From contig DWWG01000152.1 in assembly GCA_019119875.1 (NCBI GenBank), positions 1 through 63,819 on the forward strand: a DNA stretch of 63,819 nt, written 5' to 3'. The position numbers were made by a program, and so were the translations under genes. The notes beneath the pieces were generated by a model. That model was given only the letters and a program-made list of their open reading frames with translations. It was not told the DNA's origin and ran no database searches. How positions within the stretch are numbered: position 1 is the first letter of the stretch; every line of letters starts with the position of its first letter. Origin of the DNA: Candidatus Dietzia intestinigallinarum (GTDB taxonomy: Bacteria; Actinomycetota; Actinomycetes; Mycobacteriales; Mycobacteriaceae). Positions 17,361 through 27,730 of the stretch are shown here, in pieces.

Positions 17361-19016
17361 TCAGCGCTGTGAGCCCGGGGCGATCCTGGTGATCTCGTAC
17401 CGCCCGGCCGCGTGTCTGGCCCGGATCTCGATCTTGTCGTACTTGCCGACCGTCGTGCGAGGGATGTGATCGACGAACGCCCAGCGGTCGGGGCGTTTCC
17501 ACATCTCGATCACGCCCTCGAGACCTTCCCAGAGGGAGCGTGCGGACGCGGTGACACCGGGCTTGAGGTGCACCAGGACGAGTGGTCGACTGCCCCAGCG
17601 GTCATCCGGTACGCCTATCACGGCGGCGTCGGCGACCCTGTCGTCCCGGAGTACGGCGTGCTCGAGCTCCACGCAGGAGATCAGCTCACCGCCGGAGGCG
17701 ATGATGTCGTCCACACGGTCGACCACGTCGAGGTAACCCCTGGGCGAGATACTGGCCATGTCGCCGGTGCGTAACCAGCCGTCGACGAATCGATCAGGGT
17801 CCTGGTCGTGCAGATATCGGGCGGTGACCCAGGGGCCTCGAAGTTGGAGCTCGCCCACAGCCCACCCGTCGTTCGGCTGGATCCGCCCGGCATCCACGAG
17901 ACGCGCCTGCACGGCGGCGGGGAATCTGCCCTGTCCGAGTGCCTGTGCGCGACGGTGCGTGGCGGACGAGTGGGGATCAGGTCGGGCGAATGCTGCGATG
18001 GGGCTGGTCTCGGTGAGGCCGTAGGCCTGGATCAGCGTCACGCCGTGGCGTTTGACGAAGGCGTCGAACAACGCCTCCGGCACAGGTGAGCCGCCCACGA
18101 CCACCTCGGACAGATGCGCCAGTGACTGCGGGTGCGATTCCAGTCTCCGCAGTAGCCTCTGCAAAGTGTCCGGGGTGGTCATGACCTTGTTGGGGCGGTG
18201 GATGGCCAGGAGTTCGGCGACGTCGGCGCCGGTGTGAAGGGCGGCACCGGGCCGTGGGCGCGCGGCGACGAGACCGGCGCCGGACATGAGCGCGGCGTAC
18301 GGCAGCCCCCAGGACATGACGTGGTGTATCGGCACCGTGGTGAGCACGCTGTCACCACTGCGCAGTGCCGCGCTCTCGGCCATGCACATCTGCATGGAGT
18401 GCAGCCAGATCGACCGGTGGGTGTAGGCCACGCCTTTGGAGTCGCCTGTGGTGCCGGACGTGTAGGCGATCGCCGCGGCGGAGTTCTCGTCCAGTTCCGG
18501 CCAGGGGTAGGTCGTGGACTGTCCGTCGAGAATGGCCTCGAGCGCGTGTACCTGCAGTGCGGTGTCGCCGAGGTCCGGGGGTACCTGACCGGCCAGGACC
18601 ACGACGTGGCGCAGGCCCTCGACACGGGCCGCGATCTCGAGGACGGGGGAGAGGACCGCGGGGTCCACCAGGATCACCGTGACCCGGTTGGTCTCGAGCG
18701 CGGAGATCATGAAGGAGGGCGAGCGGAGGATGTTGATCGGCAGTGCCACCGCGCCCATCGAGGGCAACGCGAACACGGCTTCCACGGACTCCGTCCGGAT
18801 CTCGGAGAGGATTCCCACGACGTCGCCGACGCCGACACCGAGTTCGGACAACGCGTGTGCGGTGGCCGCCGCCCGGGACGCGAGCACGTCGAAACGAGCC
18901 GTGCGCGGTTCCATACGGTCGCCGAATCCGGTGACGGTGGTGTTCCCGTGCCGTTCGGCACCGTGCTCGAGGATCCGGGAGACGAGCAAGGGCGTGTCCA
19001 GCATCGTTCCGAACAC
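17361..19016 (-). CDS. AMP-forming acyl-CoA ligase (FadD-type)
   Basis: Activates a carboxylic or fatty acid to acyl-CoA through an acyl-adenylate; 551 aa, ANL superfamily. Motifs: the P-loop YTSGTTGDSKG, YGLTETSP, RTGDMASISPRGYLDVVDR (A8 hinge region), and the C-terminal catalytic lysine in RTTVGKYDK. The start GTG at 19016 has a strong AGGAGGTG ribosome binding site immediately upstream. The substrate cannot be told from sequence; medium/long-chain fatty acids are most likely. It points away from rho and against thrB, so it is a single-gene unit. Confidence 0.9.
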   Translation of the reverse strand: MFGTMLDTPLLVSRILEHGAERHGNTTVTGFGDRMEPRTARFDVLASRAAATAHALSELGVGVGDVVGILSEIRTESVEAVFALPSMGAVALPINILRSPSFMISALETNRVTVILVDPAVLSPVLEIAARVEGLRHVVVLAGQVPPDLGDTALQVHALEAILDGQSTTYPWPELDENSAAAIAYTSGTTGDSKGVAYTHRSIWLHSMQMCMAESAALRSGDSVLTTVPIHHVMSWGLPYAALMSGAGLVAARPRPGAALHTGADVAELLAIHRPNKVMTTPDTLQRLLRRLESHPQSLAHLSEVVVGGSPVPEALFDAFVKRHGVTLIQAYGLTETSPIAAFARPDPHSSATHRRAQALGQGRFPAAVQARLVDAGRIQPNDGWAVGELQLRGPWVTARYLHDQDPDRFVDGWLRTGDMASISPRGYLDVVDRVDDIIASGGELISCVELEHAVLRDDRVADAAVIGVPDDRWGSRPLVLVHLKPGVTASARSLWEGLEGVIEMWKRPDRWAFVDHIPRTTVGKYDKIEIRARHAAGRYEITRIAPGSQR

Positions 19017-19453
19017 GGGGCACCTCCTGCCGGTCGGGCGGTCGTGTGCCGTAGGTTACCGCTGTCCCGCTCACCAGCGGCGCGTGGCCACGCCACGCGA
19101 AGGGGGACGTGTACGACGGTGCTCGCAGGTAGTATGCTTGCGGTCAGCTACGGACGCCCGGTCTCATCCGCGTCCCGGGTTCCTCGTACAGTCAGCCACC
19201 TGCCGGGTGGCCGTCGAAGGTGCGGGTCCCGGTAGGCGGTGACTGTACGGCGAGTGGCGATCAGGGATCCTCGCAGGTGGGCGACTCTTCCTCTATGTGG
19301 ATCCCCCTCAGACGAAAGCTCCGTATGCGACGTACGTCGCAGCCGCGGAGAGGGCCACGTGGCCACCCGGGGCCGCCGACTCGACGATCCCGGACACCTG
19401 CTCGATGCCAGGCGGTGCTCATCGCCCCGGCACCGGGCCCAGAAAGGATTCCC
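19017..19453. other. 437-base divergent region: rho promoter and long rho leader
   Basis: Contains the ribosome binding site of the acyl-CoA ligase (19021-19028, minus), a TAGTAT -10 candidate for rho (19130-19135) and then about 310 bases of leader. I see no riboswitch, T-box or strong hairpin. One open frame, 19239-19457 (GTG start, 72 codons), ends with TGA overlapping the rho GTG; its composition (Arg/Ser/Pro-rich) does not look like a conserved protein. In many bacteria rho is autoregulated by Rho-dependent termination in such a leader; that is inference here. Confidence 0.5.
19130..19135 (+). promoter_or_regulatory. Putative rho promoter -10 element
   Basis: TAGTAT is the best A/T-rich hexamer in the divergent region. 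It would place the transcript start near 19142, about 310 bases before the rho start codon. No clear -35 consensus. Confidence 0.35.
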
Positions 19454-21432
19454 GTGACCTCTACGGAAACCACCCCCACGCCACCGCAGGGCGTGTCGTT
19501 GTCGTCGTTGCGTCTCACCGAACTGAAGGCGTTGGCGCAGCAGATGGGCCTCAAGGGCCTGTCCGGCAAGCGCAAGAGTGATCTCATCGCCATGATCGAG
19601 GGCGGCCGCGCCACGCGGACCCCCTCCGCCACCGCGGCGGCGACCACGTCGGCCCCGGCTTCGACGTCGCCGGCGGAGCGGAAAGCCGGCCGCGACAGCA
19701 GCTCGGCGACGCAGGAGCCCCCGGCCTCCCCTGATCCCGAGTCCGGGGCCACGGGCCGGCAGGCCACCGAGGCCGAGGCCGCTCGCACCGCCGGCGCCGC
19801 CTCCGACGGTGGGGGCCCCGCGCAGGGGTCCGGCCGGACCCGCGACGAGGACGGTGACCGGAGCGGTCAGCGCCGGGATCGCGACAACGGCGGTCGGCAA
19901 CGTCGCGGCGGCCAGGGCCGTGACGACCAGGGCCCGGCCCAGTCGGGTGGTCGTGGCCAGCAGGGGCGCGATCAGCAGCACCGTGACCAGCAGGGCGGGC
20001 GCAAGCGCGACGGCGACGACCGCGACCAGCAGGGGCGCGATCAGCAGCACCGTGACCAGCAGGGCGGGCGCAAGCGCGACGGCGACGACCGTGACCAGCA
20101 GGGGTCGGGCCAGAGCACCCAGGGTGGGGAGAACGGCCCGCGGGGCGACGGCCAGAACCGTGACGACGACGGCGGTGGTCGCGGTCGGCGCAGTCGTCGC
20201 CGTCGCGAACGCAACCGCGGGGGCGGCCGTCAGCACGACGGCGAGACCGAGGTGCGGGAGGGCGACGTCCTCCAGCCGGTCGCCGGCATCCTCGACGTGT
20301 TGGACAATTACGCGTTCGTCCGCACTTCCGGGTACCTCGCCGGTTCGAACGACGTCTATGTCTCCATGAACATGATCCGCCGGCACGGGCTCCGTCGAGG
20401 CGACGCGATCACCGGTGCGGTCAAGATGCCCCGCGATGGCCAGGGTGACGGCGGAGGCCAGGGTGGCGGCAAGAACCGCCAGAAGTTCAACCCGCTGGTC
20501 CGGATCGACACCGTCAACGGCGGCCCCGTCGACCAGGCCCGCAACCGCGTCGAGTTCTCCAAGCTCACGCCGTTGTACCCCAATCAGCGGCTGCGTCTGG
20601 AGACCGAGAAGAACATCCTCTCCACGCGTGTGATCGACCTGATCATGCCGATCGGCAAGGGCCAGCGTGCGTTGATCGTGTCCCCGCCGAAGGCCGGTAA
20701 GACCACGATCCTGCAGAACATCGCCAACGCGATCGCGACCAACAACCCGGAATGCCATCTCATGGTGGTGCTCGTCGACGAGCGTCCGGAGGAGGTCACC
20801 GACATGCAGCGTTCGGTGAAGGGCGAGGTGATCGCCTCGACCTTCGACCGTCCGCCGTCCGATCACACGCAGGTCGCCGAGCTGGCGATCGAGCGCGCTA
20901 AGCGCCTGGTCGAGCTGGGGCAGGACGTCGTGGTCCTCCTCGACTCGATCACGCGACTGGGGCGCGCCTACAACAACTCCTCGCCCGCCTCGGGCCGCAT
21001 CCTGTCCGGCGGTGTCGACTCCACGGCGCTGTACCCGCCCAAGCGTTTCCTGGGTGCGGCGCGCAACATCGAGGACGGGGGCTCGCTGACCATCATCGCC
21101 ACGGCGATGGTGGAGACCGGCTCGGCCGGCGACACGGTGATCTTCGAGGAGTTCAAGGGCACAGGCAACGCCGAGCTCAAGCTCGACCGTCGGATCGCCG
21201 AGCGCCGCGTCTTCCCGGCCGTCGACGTGGGCCCGTCCGGCACCCGCAAGGAGGAGCTGCTCATGAGCCCCGAGGAGGCGGGCATCATGCACAAGCTCCG
21301 CCGCGTCCTGTCGGGGCTGGACACGCATCAGGCGATCGACCTGCTCATGTCGCAGCTGCGTAAGACCAACACCAACTACGAGTTCCTGCTGCAGGTGGCC
21401 AAGACCACGCCCACGCTGCCCCAGGACGAGGA

Positions 21433-21436
<4 letters not shown>
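19454..21436 (+). CDS. rho: Transcription termination factor Rho
   Basis: Hexameric RNA-dependent ATPase that ends transcription; 660 aa, against about 420 in E. coli. Residues 16-55 form the Rho N-terminal SAP-like domain ([21 protein letters not shown]). Residues about 60-260 are an inserted Arg/Gly/Asp/Gln-rich disordered arm with a 23-residue tandem repeat. The RNA-binding CSD domain follows (from about 268, [15 protein letters not shown]), then the ATPase with Walker A SPPKAGKT (410-417), [13 protein letters not shown], and [15 protein letters not shown]. Start GTG at 19454 has AGAAAGGA upstream. Such arms are typical of actinobacterial Rho and add RNA binding. It overlaps prfA by 4 bases. 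Confidence 0.98.
19957..20104 (+). repeat. 69-base in-frame tandem repeat within rho
   Basis: Unit 1 is 19957-20025 and unit 2 is 20026-20094, differing at one base (C at 20023, T at 20092); a third partial unit starts at 20095 (CCAGCAGGGG). Each encodes 23 residues rich in Gln, Arg, Asp and Gly. Near identity at wobble positions suggests a recent duplication. Confidence 0.95.
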
Positions 21437-22518
<1,082 letters not shown>

Positions 22519-22522
22519 CGCC

Positions 22523-23491
22523 GTGGCCACGCACCCGGCCCCCGTCGCCGGCGTGCTGCGGACCGCGGCGGCTGCCCTGGCGCGGGCCGGCATCGAGTCC
22601 GCCCGGGCCGAGGCCCGCCTGATCTGTGCCCACGTGTTGGGGGTCGACAGGTCCCGGCTCATGTCTGCCGACGGGATCGACGACGCCGCGGTCGCGGAGG
22701 TCGAGCGGATCACCGCCGCCAGGGCGGAGGAGAAGGTCCCCCTGCAGTACCTGTTGGGCCGCGCGCCGTCCGGCCGGTTGGACCTGGCGGTGGGGCCCGG
22801 GGTGTTCATACCCCGACCGGAGACCGAGCTGCTCGTCCAGTGGGTGCTCGACCGTCTGCCGGAGCCCGGCGGGGCGGGAAGGCCGGTGATCGTCGACCTG
22901 TGTGCCGGCAGCGGCGCTATAGCGCTCGAGATCGCGCACGCGCGCCCCGACGCGGACGTGCACGCCGTGGAACTCCACGATGCGGCACTGGAGTGGCTGC
23001 ACCGCAACGCCGAGGAGCGAGCGGCCGCGGGCGACACCCCGATCGAGATCCACCACGGGGACGCGACCGATCCCGGTCTCCTGCCCGGGCTGCGGGGCCG
23101 GGTCACCGCGGTGGTGTCCAACCCGCCCTACATCCCGGTGACCGACGACCTTCCCGCCGACGTGCTGGGGCACGAGCCCGCGACCGCACTGTTCGGGGGG
23201 ACGGACGGCCTCGTCGTCGTCGTCCCCCTGGTCGACCTGGCGGCGTCCCTCGTGGCCCCCGGCGGTTTCCTCGCCGTGGAGCACGACGACACCACCGGCG
23301 CGGACGTCGCGGCGGTCGTAAAGAGGCAGGGGCGCTTCGGTACCGTGGAGCAGCACACCGACCTCGCCGGCCGACCGCGGTTCGTCACCGCGACCACCCG
23401 CGACGACGTCGACACCGGCGCCCGCGGCGGCGACGACGACCGGGACGACGACGAGGTCGACACGACAGTCCAGAAGGGGAACACCCGGTGA
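22523..23491 (+). CDS. prmC: Release factor glutamine methyltransferase
   Basis: Methylates the GGQ glutamine of release factors with S-adenosylmethionine. The 322-aa protein has an N-terminal helical release-factor-binding domain (about 1-90), SAM motif I IVDLCAGSGAIALEIA, and the catalytic NPPY (200-203) in VVSNPPYIP. GTG at 22523 lies 4 bases after the prfA stop, which places the enzyme gene directly behind its substrate gene. The last 30 residues or so are an acidic Asp/Arg-rich tail (GGDDDRDDDE) not needed for the fold. It overlaps the next gene by 4 bases. Confidence 0.95.
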   Translation: MATHPAPVAGVLRTAAAALARAGIESARAEARLICAHVLGVDRSRLMSADGIDDAAVAEVERITAARAEEKVPLQYLLGRAPSGRLDLAVGPGVFIPRPETELLVQWVLDRLPEPGGAGRPVIVDLCAGSGAIALEIAHARPDADVHAVELHDAALEWLHRNAEERAAAGDTPIEIHHGDATDPGLLPGLRGRVTAVVSNPPYIPVTDDLPADVLGHEPATALFGGTDGLVVVVPLVDLAASLVAPGGFLAVEHDDTTGADVAAVVKRQGRFGTVEQHTDLAGRPRFVTATTRDDVDTGARGGDDDRDDDEVDTTVQKGNTR

Positions 23492-24141
23492 CCATCACCT
23501 ACGACTGCACCGACGAGACCGGCCGCGAGGTCGGCCTGAGCTCCGCCGCCGGCGCCCTGCGCGCGGGCCGGCTCGTCGTCACCCCGACCGACACGGTCTA
23601 CGGCCTCGCCGCCGACGCCTTCGACCCGGATGCGGTCAATCAGCTCCTGTCGGCCAAGCGTCGCGGCCCCGACATGCCCGTCCCCGTCCTGGTGGGCTCG
23701 TGGGAGACGATCGACGGTCTCGTGGTCAGCACACCCGCCGCCGCCCGCGACCTGATCCGCGCCTTCTGGCCCGGCGGACTCAGCCTCGTCGTCCACCAGG
23801 CCCCGTCACTGGGCTGGAAGCTCGGTCACACCCGGGGCACCGTCATGCTCCGCATGCCGCTTCACCCCGTCGCGATCGAGCTCCTCCGCGAGGTGGGCCC
23901 GCTCGCCGTCTCCAGTGCCAACGTGTCCGGACAGCCCCCGGCCACCACGGTCGACCAGGCCCGCGAACAACTCGGCGACTCCGTCGCCGTGTACCTCGAC
24001 GGCGGCCCCTGTTCGATCGGGGAGCCGTCCACCATCGTCGACCTGTCCGGGCCGGGGCCGCGGATCCTGCGCGAGGGGGCCGTGACGGCCGAACGCGTGG
24101 GCGAGGTCATCGGCGTCGACCCGGCGACTCTGCGCGGCTAG
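23488..24141 (+). CDS. L-threonylcarbamoyladenylate synthase (Sua5/YciO/YrdC/TsaC family)
   Basis: Makes threonylcarbamoyl-AMP from threonine, bicarbonate and ATP, for the t6A37 modification of ANN-decoding tRNAs. A 217-aa YrdC-domain protein: the N-terminal motif RLVVTPTDTVYGLAADAF, KRRGPDMPVPVLV, RMPLHPVAIELL, and SSANVSGQPPATT. It lacks the C-terminal Sua5 domain, so it is TsaC-like in length. GTG start overlaps the prmC stop. Orthologue, by my recall, of M. tuberculosis Rv1301. Confidence 0.94.
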   Translation: MTITYDCTDETGREVGLSSAAGALRAGRLVVTPTDTVYGLAADAFDPDAVNQLLSAKRRGPDMPVPVLVGSWETIDGLVVSTPAAARDLIRAFWPGGLSLVVHQAPSLGWKLGHTRGTVMLRMPLHPVAIELLREVGPLAVSSANVSGQPPATTVDQAREQLGDSVAVYLDGGPCSIGEPSTIVDLSGPGPRILREGAVTAERVGEVIGVDPATLRG

Positions 24142-24143
24142 CC

Positions 24144-25304
24144 GTGGGCATCGGGATCCCGTTCCGGGAGCTCCTGCTCATCGGGATCACGGCCGCCCTC
24201 GTCACCTTCGTCGTCACCGGCCTGGTCCGCGGTGTGGCCCCGGCGATCGGCGGGCTCGCCTACCCGCGGGAGCGGGACGTGCACCTCGTCCCCACCCCGC
24301 GCCTCGGCGGTGTCGGGATCTTCACCGGCATGCTCGTCGCGGTCTACCTCGCCGCGCAGCTGCCGGCGCTGAACCGGGCCTTCCCGCCGTTCGCCCCGGA
24401 CGTCGAGGCGACGATCATCGCCGGCGGCGTGATCGTGCTGGTCGGCATCGTGGACGACATCCTCGGCCTGGGGGCGGTCACCAAACTCGCCGGGCAGGCC
24501 GCCGCGGCGGGCGTCCTGGTGGCGATGGGCGTCTCCTGGACCCTGCTGTATCTCCCGTTCGGCGACGGCAACATCCTCGTTCTCGACCAGCTCCAGGCCG
24601 GGCTGCTCACGGTCGTGTTCACCCTCGCGATCGTCAACGCGATGAACTTCGTCGACGGACTCGACGGTCTCGCGGCCGGTCTCGGCGCCATCGCGGCGCT
24701 CGCCATCTGTGTGTTCTCGGTCGGGATCATGATCGACCAGGGCGGTACCGTCGGCGCCTATCCGCCCGCCCTGGTCACCGCGGTACTCGCCGGGGCCCTG
24801 CTGGGTTTCCTGCCGCACAACTTCCAGCCCGCCCGGATCTTCATGGGCGACTCCGGCTCGATGCTCATCGGCCTCGTCCTGGCGGCCGCGTCCACCAGCG
24901 CGTCCGGGAAGATCTCCCAGAGCCTGTACGGGCCGCAGGAGATGATCGTCCTGCTCTCGCCGATGATCGTCGTGGCCGCGGCGATGTTCGTCCCGATGCT
25001 GGACCTGGTCATGGCGGTGATCCGGCGTGTCGGCGCGGGACGGAGCCCGTTCGCCCCCGACAAGATGCATCTCCACCATCGACTCCTGGACCTCGGTCAC
25101 TCCCATCGACGGGTCGCGCTGGTCATCTACGCCTGGGTCTCCCTGATCGCGTTCGGCGCGGTCGGCGCCACGATGCTGCCGACCGAGGTGATAGTGCCGC
25201 TGGTGGCGGCCGGCCTGATCTCCGTGCTGGCCGCGACACTCGTCCCGCGTCTGCGCAGAGCGCGGGTCGAGGACCACGGGGGAGGGGAGACGGCCTCCCG
25301 CTAG
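24144..25304 (+). CDS. wecA: Decaprenyl-phosphate GlcNAc-1-phosphate transferase (WecA/Rfe type)
   Basis: Integral membrane enzyme that transfers GlcNAc-1-phosphate from UDP-GlcNAc to polyprenyl phosphate; in mycolic-acid bacteria this starts the linkage unit joining arabinogalactan to peptidoglycan. The 386-aa protein has about 11 hydrophobic segments, the Asp-Asp motif VGIVDDILGLG (Asp104/105), NFVDGLDG (168-175), ARIFMGDSGSM, and the cytoplasmic HLHHRLLDLGHS loop. GTG at 24144 is 2 bases after the previous stop. The wecA/rfe assignment over MraY is supported by position before atpI/atpB, as in M. tuberculosis. Confidence 0.93.
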   Translation: MGIGIPFRELLLIGITAALVTFVVTGLVRGVAPAIGGLAYPRERDVHLVPTPRLGGVGIFTGMLVAVYLAAQLPALNRAFPPFAPDVEATIIAGGVIVLVGIVDDILGLGAVTKLAGQAAAAGVLVAMGVSWTLLYLPFGDGNILVLDQLQAGLLTVVFTLAIVNAMNFVDGLDGLAAGLGAIAALAICVFSVGIMIDQGGTVGAYPPALVTAVLAGALLGFLPHNFQPARIFMGDSGSMLIGLVLAAASTSASGKISQSLYGPQEMIVLLSPMIVVAAAMFVPMLDLVMAVIRRVGAGRSPFAPDKMHLHHRLLDLGHSHRRVALVIYAWVSLIAFGAVGATMLPTEVIVPLVAAGLISVLAATLVPRLRRARVEDHGGGETASR

Positions 25305-25307
25305 GCT
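25302..25307 (+). promoter_or_regulatory. -10 element overlapping the wecA stop codon, for leaderless atpI
   Basis: TAGGCT begins with the TAG stop codon of wecA and ends 6 bases before the ATG at 25314. No ribosome binding site follows. It may give an internal promoter at the head of the ATP synthase region. Confidence 0.45.
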
Positions 25308-25313
25308 GCTGCC

Positions 25314-25769
25314 ATGAGCGAGACTCCAGCGACGACCGATCTGTCCGACCCGAACCCACAGAACGCCGGACTCCGAACGGCCTTGAGACTCGGTGGACTC
25401 GCCCTGGCCGTGCTGGGCGTCGTGAGCGTCGTCGGCTGGGGTTTCGTCGACGGTGTGCCGGGCCTGTGGGGGGCGGTGCTCGGTGCGGCCGTCGGCGGGG
25501 CCTTCGTCCTGACCACCGCCGTCGTCGTCATGGCCACAGCCGGGTCGGCGCCACAGACCACGGCGGCGATCCTGCTCGGGACGTGGTTGCTCAAGCTGGT
25601 CGTCGCGATAGGCGTCGTGGTGGTTCTCTCGCGGTTCGACTTCTATTCGCGAAACGCGTTCGCGGTGACCATCATCGCCGCCCTGGTGGTGGTCCTGGCG
25701 GCGGAGACGTGGGGCGTCATCAAGACCAAGACCCCGTACGTCGAACCCGCCGAACCGCTCGACCCCTGA
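25314..25769 (+). CDS. atpI: ATP synthase protein I-like membrane protein
   Basis: Small membrane protein, 151 aa, with four predicted transmembrane segments (about 27-46, 49-72, 82-100 and 106-124) and a hydrophilic N-terminus. AtpI is thought to help assemble the c ring, though it is not essential in most bacteria. The call rests on topology and position directly before atpB (equivalent of M. tuberculosis Rv1303); sequence conservation in this family is low. Confidence 0.7.
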   Translation: MSETPATTDLSDPNPQNAGLRTALRLGGLALAVLGVVSVVGWGFVDGVPGLWGAVLGAAVGGAFVLTTAVVVMATAGSAPQTTAAILLGTWLLKLVVAIGVVVVLSRFDFYSRNAFAVTIIAALVVVLAAETWGVIKTKTPYVEPAEPLDP

Positions 25770-25808
25770 CCGGGTCCCCCTGCCACGCGGCTTCCGAGAC
25801 CGGGATGT

Positions 25809-25814
25809 TATTCT
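25809..25814 (+). promoter_or_regulatory. Possible -10 element upstream of atpB
   Basis: TATTCT in the 190-base gap between atpI and atpB is the only A/T-rich hexamer there. No convincing -35. It could start the atpBEFHAGDC transcript about 140 bases before atpB. Confidence 0.3.
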
Positions 25815-25946
25815 CTTCGACGGTGAGACGAGCACGTCGCCGGGATGCCCCACGGCCTCCGGACGTTCGCGCGCTGACCCGGATCGGCCGCGGACACCCG
25901 GCCGCTCGTACTGCACGCGCTCGGGCGCCAGTCGCCCTACACGACC

Positions 25947-25953
25947 AGGGGAG
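25947..25953 (+). promoter_or_regulatory. Ribosome binding site deciding the CTG start of atpB
   Basis: AGGGGAG lies 6 bases before CTG at 25960. There is no such site before the first in-frame ATG (26071), and no ATG, GTG or TTG in frame between. This is the main argument for a CTG start. Confidence 0.65.
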
Positions 25954-25959
25954 AACACA

Positions 25960-26766
25960 CTGAGTACCACGCTTCTGGCCTTCAAGGGCGAGTTCCATGC
26001 CCCGGATATCGACAAAGAGTTCTTCCCCGTCGACCGGTGGTTCACCGGTTTCGCGGCGGACGCCTTCGTCATGGATCGCCTGATGTTCGTCCGCATCCTC
26101 ATGGCAGTGGTTCTCATGGCGTTCTTCATGATCGCCATGCGCAACCCGAAGCTCATCCCGAGCGGCGTGCAGAACTTCGCCGAGATCTGCCTGGATTTCG
26201 TCCGCGTCCACGTGGCCGAAGAAATCCTGGGCAAGGATCAGGGACGTCGATTCCTGCCGATCATCGCCACGATCTTCTTCGCCGTGTTCGCGATGAATCT
26301 GCCCACGGTGCTTCCGGGACTGAACGTCTCGCCGAACGCCCGTATCGGGTTCCCGCTCATGCTCGCCGCTCTCGGCTACGTGACCTTCATCTACGCCGGC
26401 GCCAAGAAGTACGGGTTCTTCCGGTACATCAAGGCGAGCGTGGTCATCCCGAACGTGCCCCCGGCGCTGCACATCCTGCTGATCCCGATCGAGATCCTCT
26501 CGACCTTCATCCTGCGACCGGTCACGCTCACCATTCGTCTCATGGCGAACATGCTCGCGGGACACCTCATCATCGTGCTGCTGTTCAGCGCCACGAACTT
26601 CTTCTTCTGGCAGCTGAACGGATGGACCCTGCTGTCCGCCGGGATCTCGGTGCTGTCGGTTGCGTTCACGCTGTTCGAGCTCCTCGTGATCTTCCTGCAG
26701 GCGTACATCTTCGCCCTGCTGGTCGCGGTCTACATCGAGAGCTCGCTGCACGCCGAGAACCACTAG
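25960..26766 (+). CDS. atpB: ATP synthase F0 subunit a (CTG start)
   Basis: Forms the proton half-channels of F0. From CTG at 25960 it is 268 aa, close to corynebacterial AtpB. The N-terminal segment LSTTLLAFKGEFHAPDIDKEFFP matches, from memory, the GEFHAPEI-like N-terminus of Corynebacterium AtpB, so starting at ATG 26071 (231 aa) would drop conserved residues. The essential arginine is Arg193 in TIRLMANMLAGH; about five or six membrane helices follow the first 40 residues. Stop is TAG. A 100-base gap with the palindrome GTCAGGCCTGAC (26777-26788) separates it from atpE. Confidence 0.93.
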   Translation: MSTTLLAFKGEFHAPDIDKEFFPVDRWFTGFAADAFVMDRLMFVRILMAVVLMAFFMIAMRNPKLIPSGVQNFAEICLDFVRVHVAEEILGKDQGRRFLPIIATIFFAVFAMNLPTVLPGLNVSPNARIGFPLMLAALGYVTFIYAGAKKYGFFRYIKASVVIPNVPPALHILLIPIEILSTFILRPVTLTIRLMANMLAGHLIIVLLFSATNFFFWQLNGWTLLSAGISVLSVAFTLFELLVIFLQAYIFALLVAVYIESSLHAENH

Positions 26767-26854
26767 ATCCCGGGCCGTCAGGCCTGACACGACCACCAGT
26801 CAACCCGACAAATAACGTCCGACCGGCTCGGAATAACCCGGACCGGCCATCTGA

Positions 26855-27112
<258 letters not shown>

Positions 27113-27143
27113 TCGACGACTCACCGACCTCTAGGGACGCACC

Positions 27144-27716
27144 ATGAACAACGTCATCGCCATCTTGGCGGCCGAAGGGGAGACGCTTCCCCTGGAGGAG
27201 AGCGTCAACCCGCTCATCCCTCCGCTGTATGACATCGTCTGGTCGCTCATCCCGCTCGTGGTCATCCTCTGGCTCTTCTGGAAGTTCGTGCTTCCGAAGT
27301 TCCAGCAGGTCATGGACGAGCGCGAGGAGCGCATCGAGGGCGGTCTGCGTCGTGCCGAGCAGACCCAGGCCGAGGCGAAGGAGGAGCTGGCCAAGTACAA
27401 GGCTCAACTCGCCGAGGCGCGCAGCGAAGCGGCCAAGATCCGCGACGACGCTCGTGCGCAGGGCCAGCAGATCCTTTCGGACATGAAGACCGAGGCCGAG
27501 GCCGAGCGCGAGCGGATCGTCGCCGCGGGTGAACAGCAGCTCGCGGCTCAGCGCCAGCAGATCGTCGCCGAGCTGCGCTCCGATCTCGGACGCCAGTCCG
27601 TCGACCTGGCCGAGCGGCTCATGGGTGAGCAGCTGTCCGACTCGGTCAGCCGCTCGGGCACCATCGACCGCTTTCTGGCAGACCTCGACCGGGTCCCCGG
27701 CGCGGGTAAGAACTAA
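27144..27716 (+). CDS. atpF: ATP synthase F0 subunit b
   Basis: Peripheral stalk subunit, 190 aa. A short N-terminus is followed by one membrane helix (about 28-50, [21 protein letters not shown]) and a long charged coiled coil (about 58-165). It is a stand-alone b subunit; in mycobacteria a second b-like domain is fused to delta, which is not the case here. It lies 31 bases after atpE and 14 bases before atpH. Confidence 0.96.
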   Translation: MNNVIAILAAEGETLPLEESVNPLIPPLYDIVWSLIPLVVILWLFWKFVLPKFQQVMDEREERIEGGLRRAEQTQAEAKEELAKYKAQLAEARSEAAKIRDDARAQGQQILSDMKTEAEAERERIVAAGEQQLAAQRQQIVAELRSDLGRQSVDLAERLMGEQLSDSVSRSGTIDRFLADLDRVPGAGKN

Positions 27717-27730
27717 GGGAAGTGGAGTCC

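Noticed and set aside
19134-19235. 33-codon frame at the very start of the rho leader (ATG at 19134)
   Set aside because: The ATG lies within the -10 hexamer, so it would not be in the transcript.
24138-26234. Long minus-strand open frame opposite wecA, atpI and atpB (about 700 codons)
   Set aside because: Its composition is Asp/His/Arg/Gln-rich as expected for antisense of membrane-protein genes, and three well-supported genes lie on the plus strand.
26071-26766. ATG at 26071 as the start of atpB
   Set aside because: It lacks a ribosome binding site and would remove the conserved N-terminal segment encoded from the CTG at 25960.
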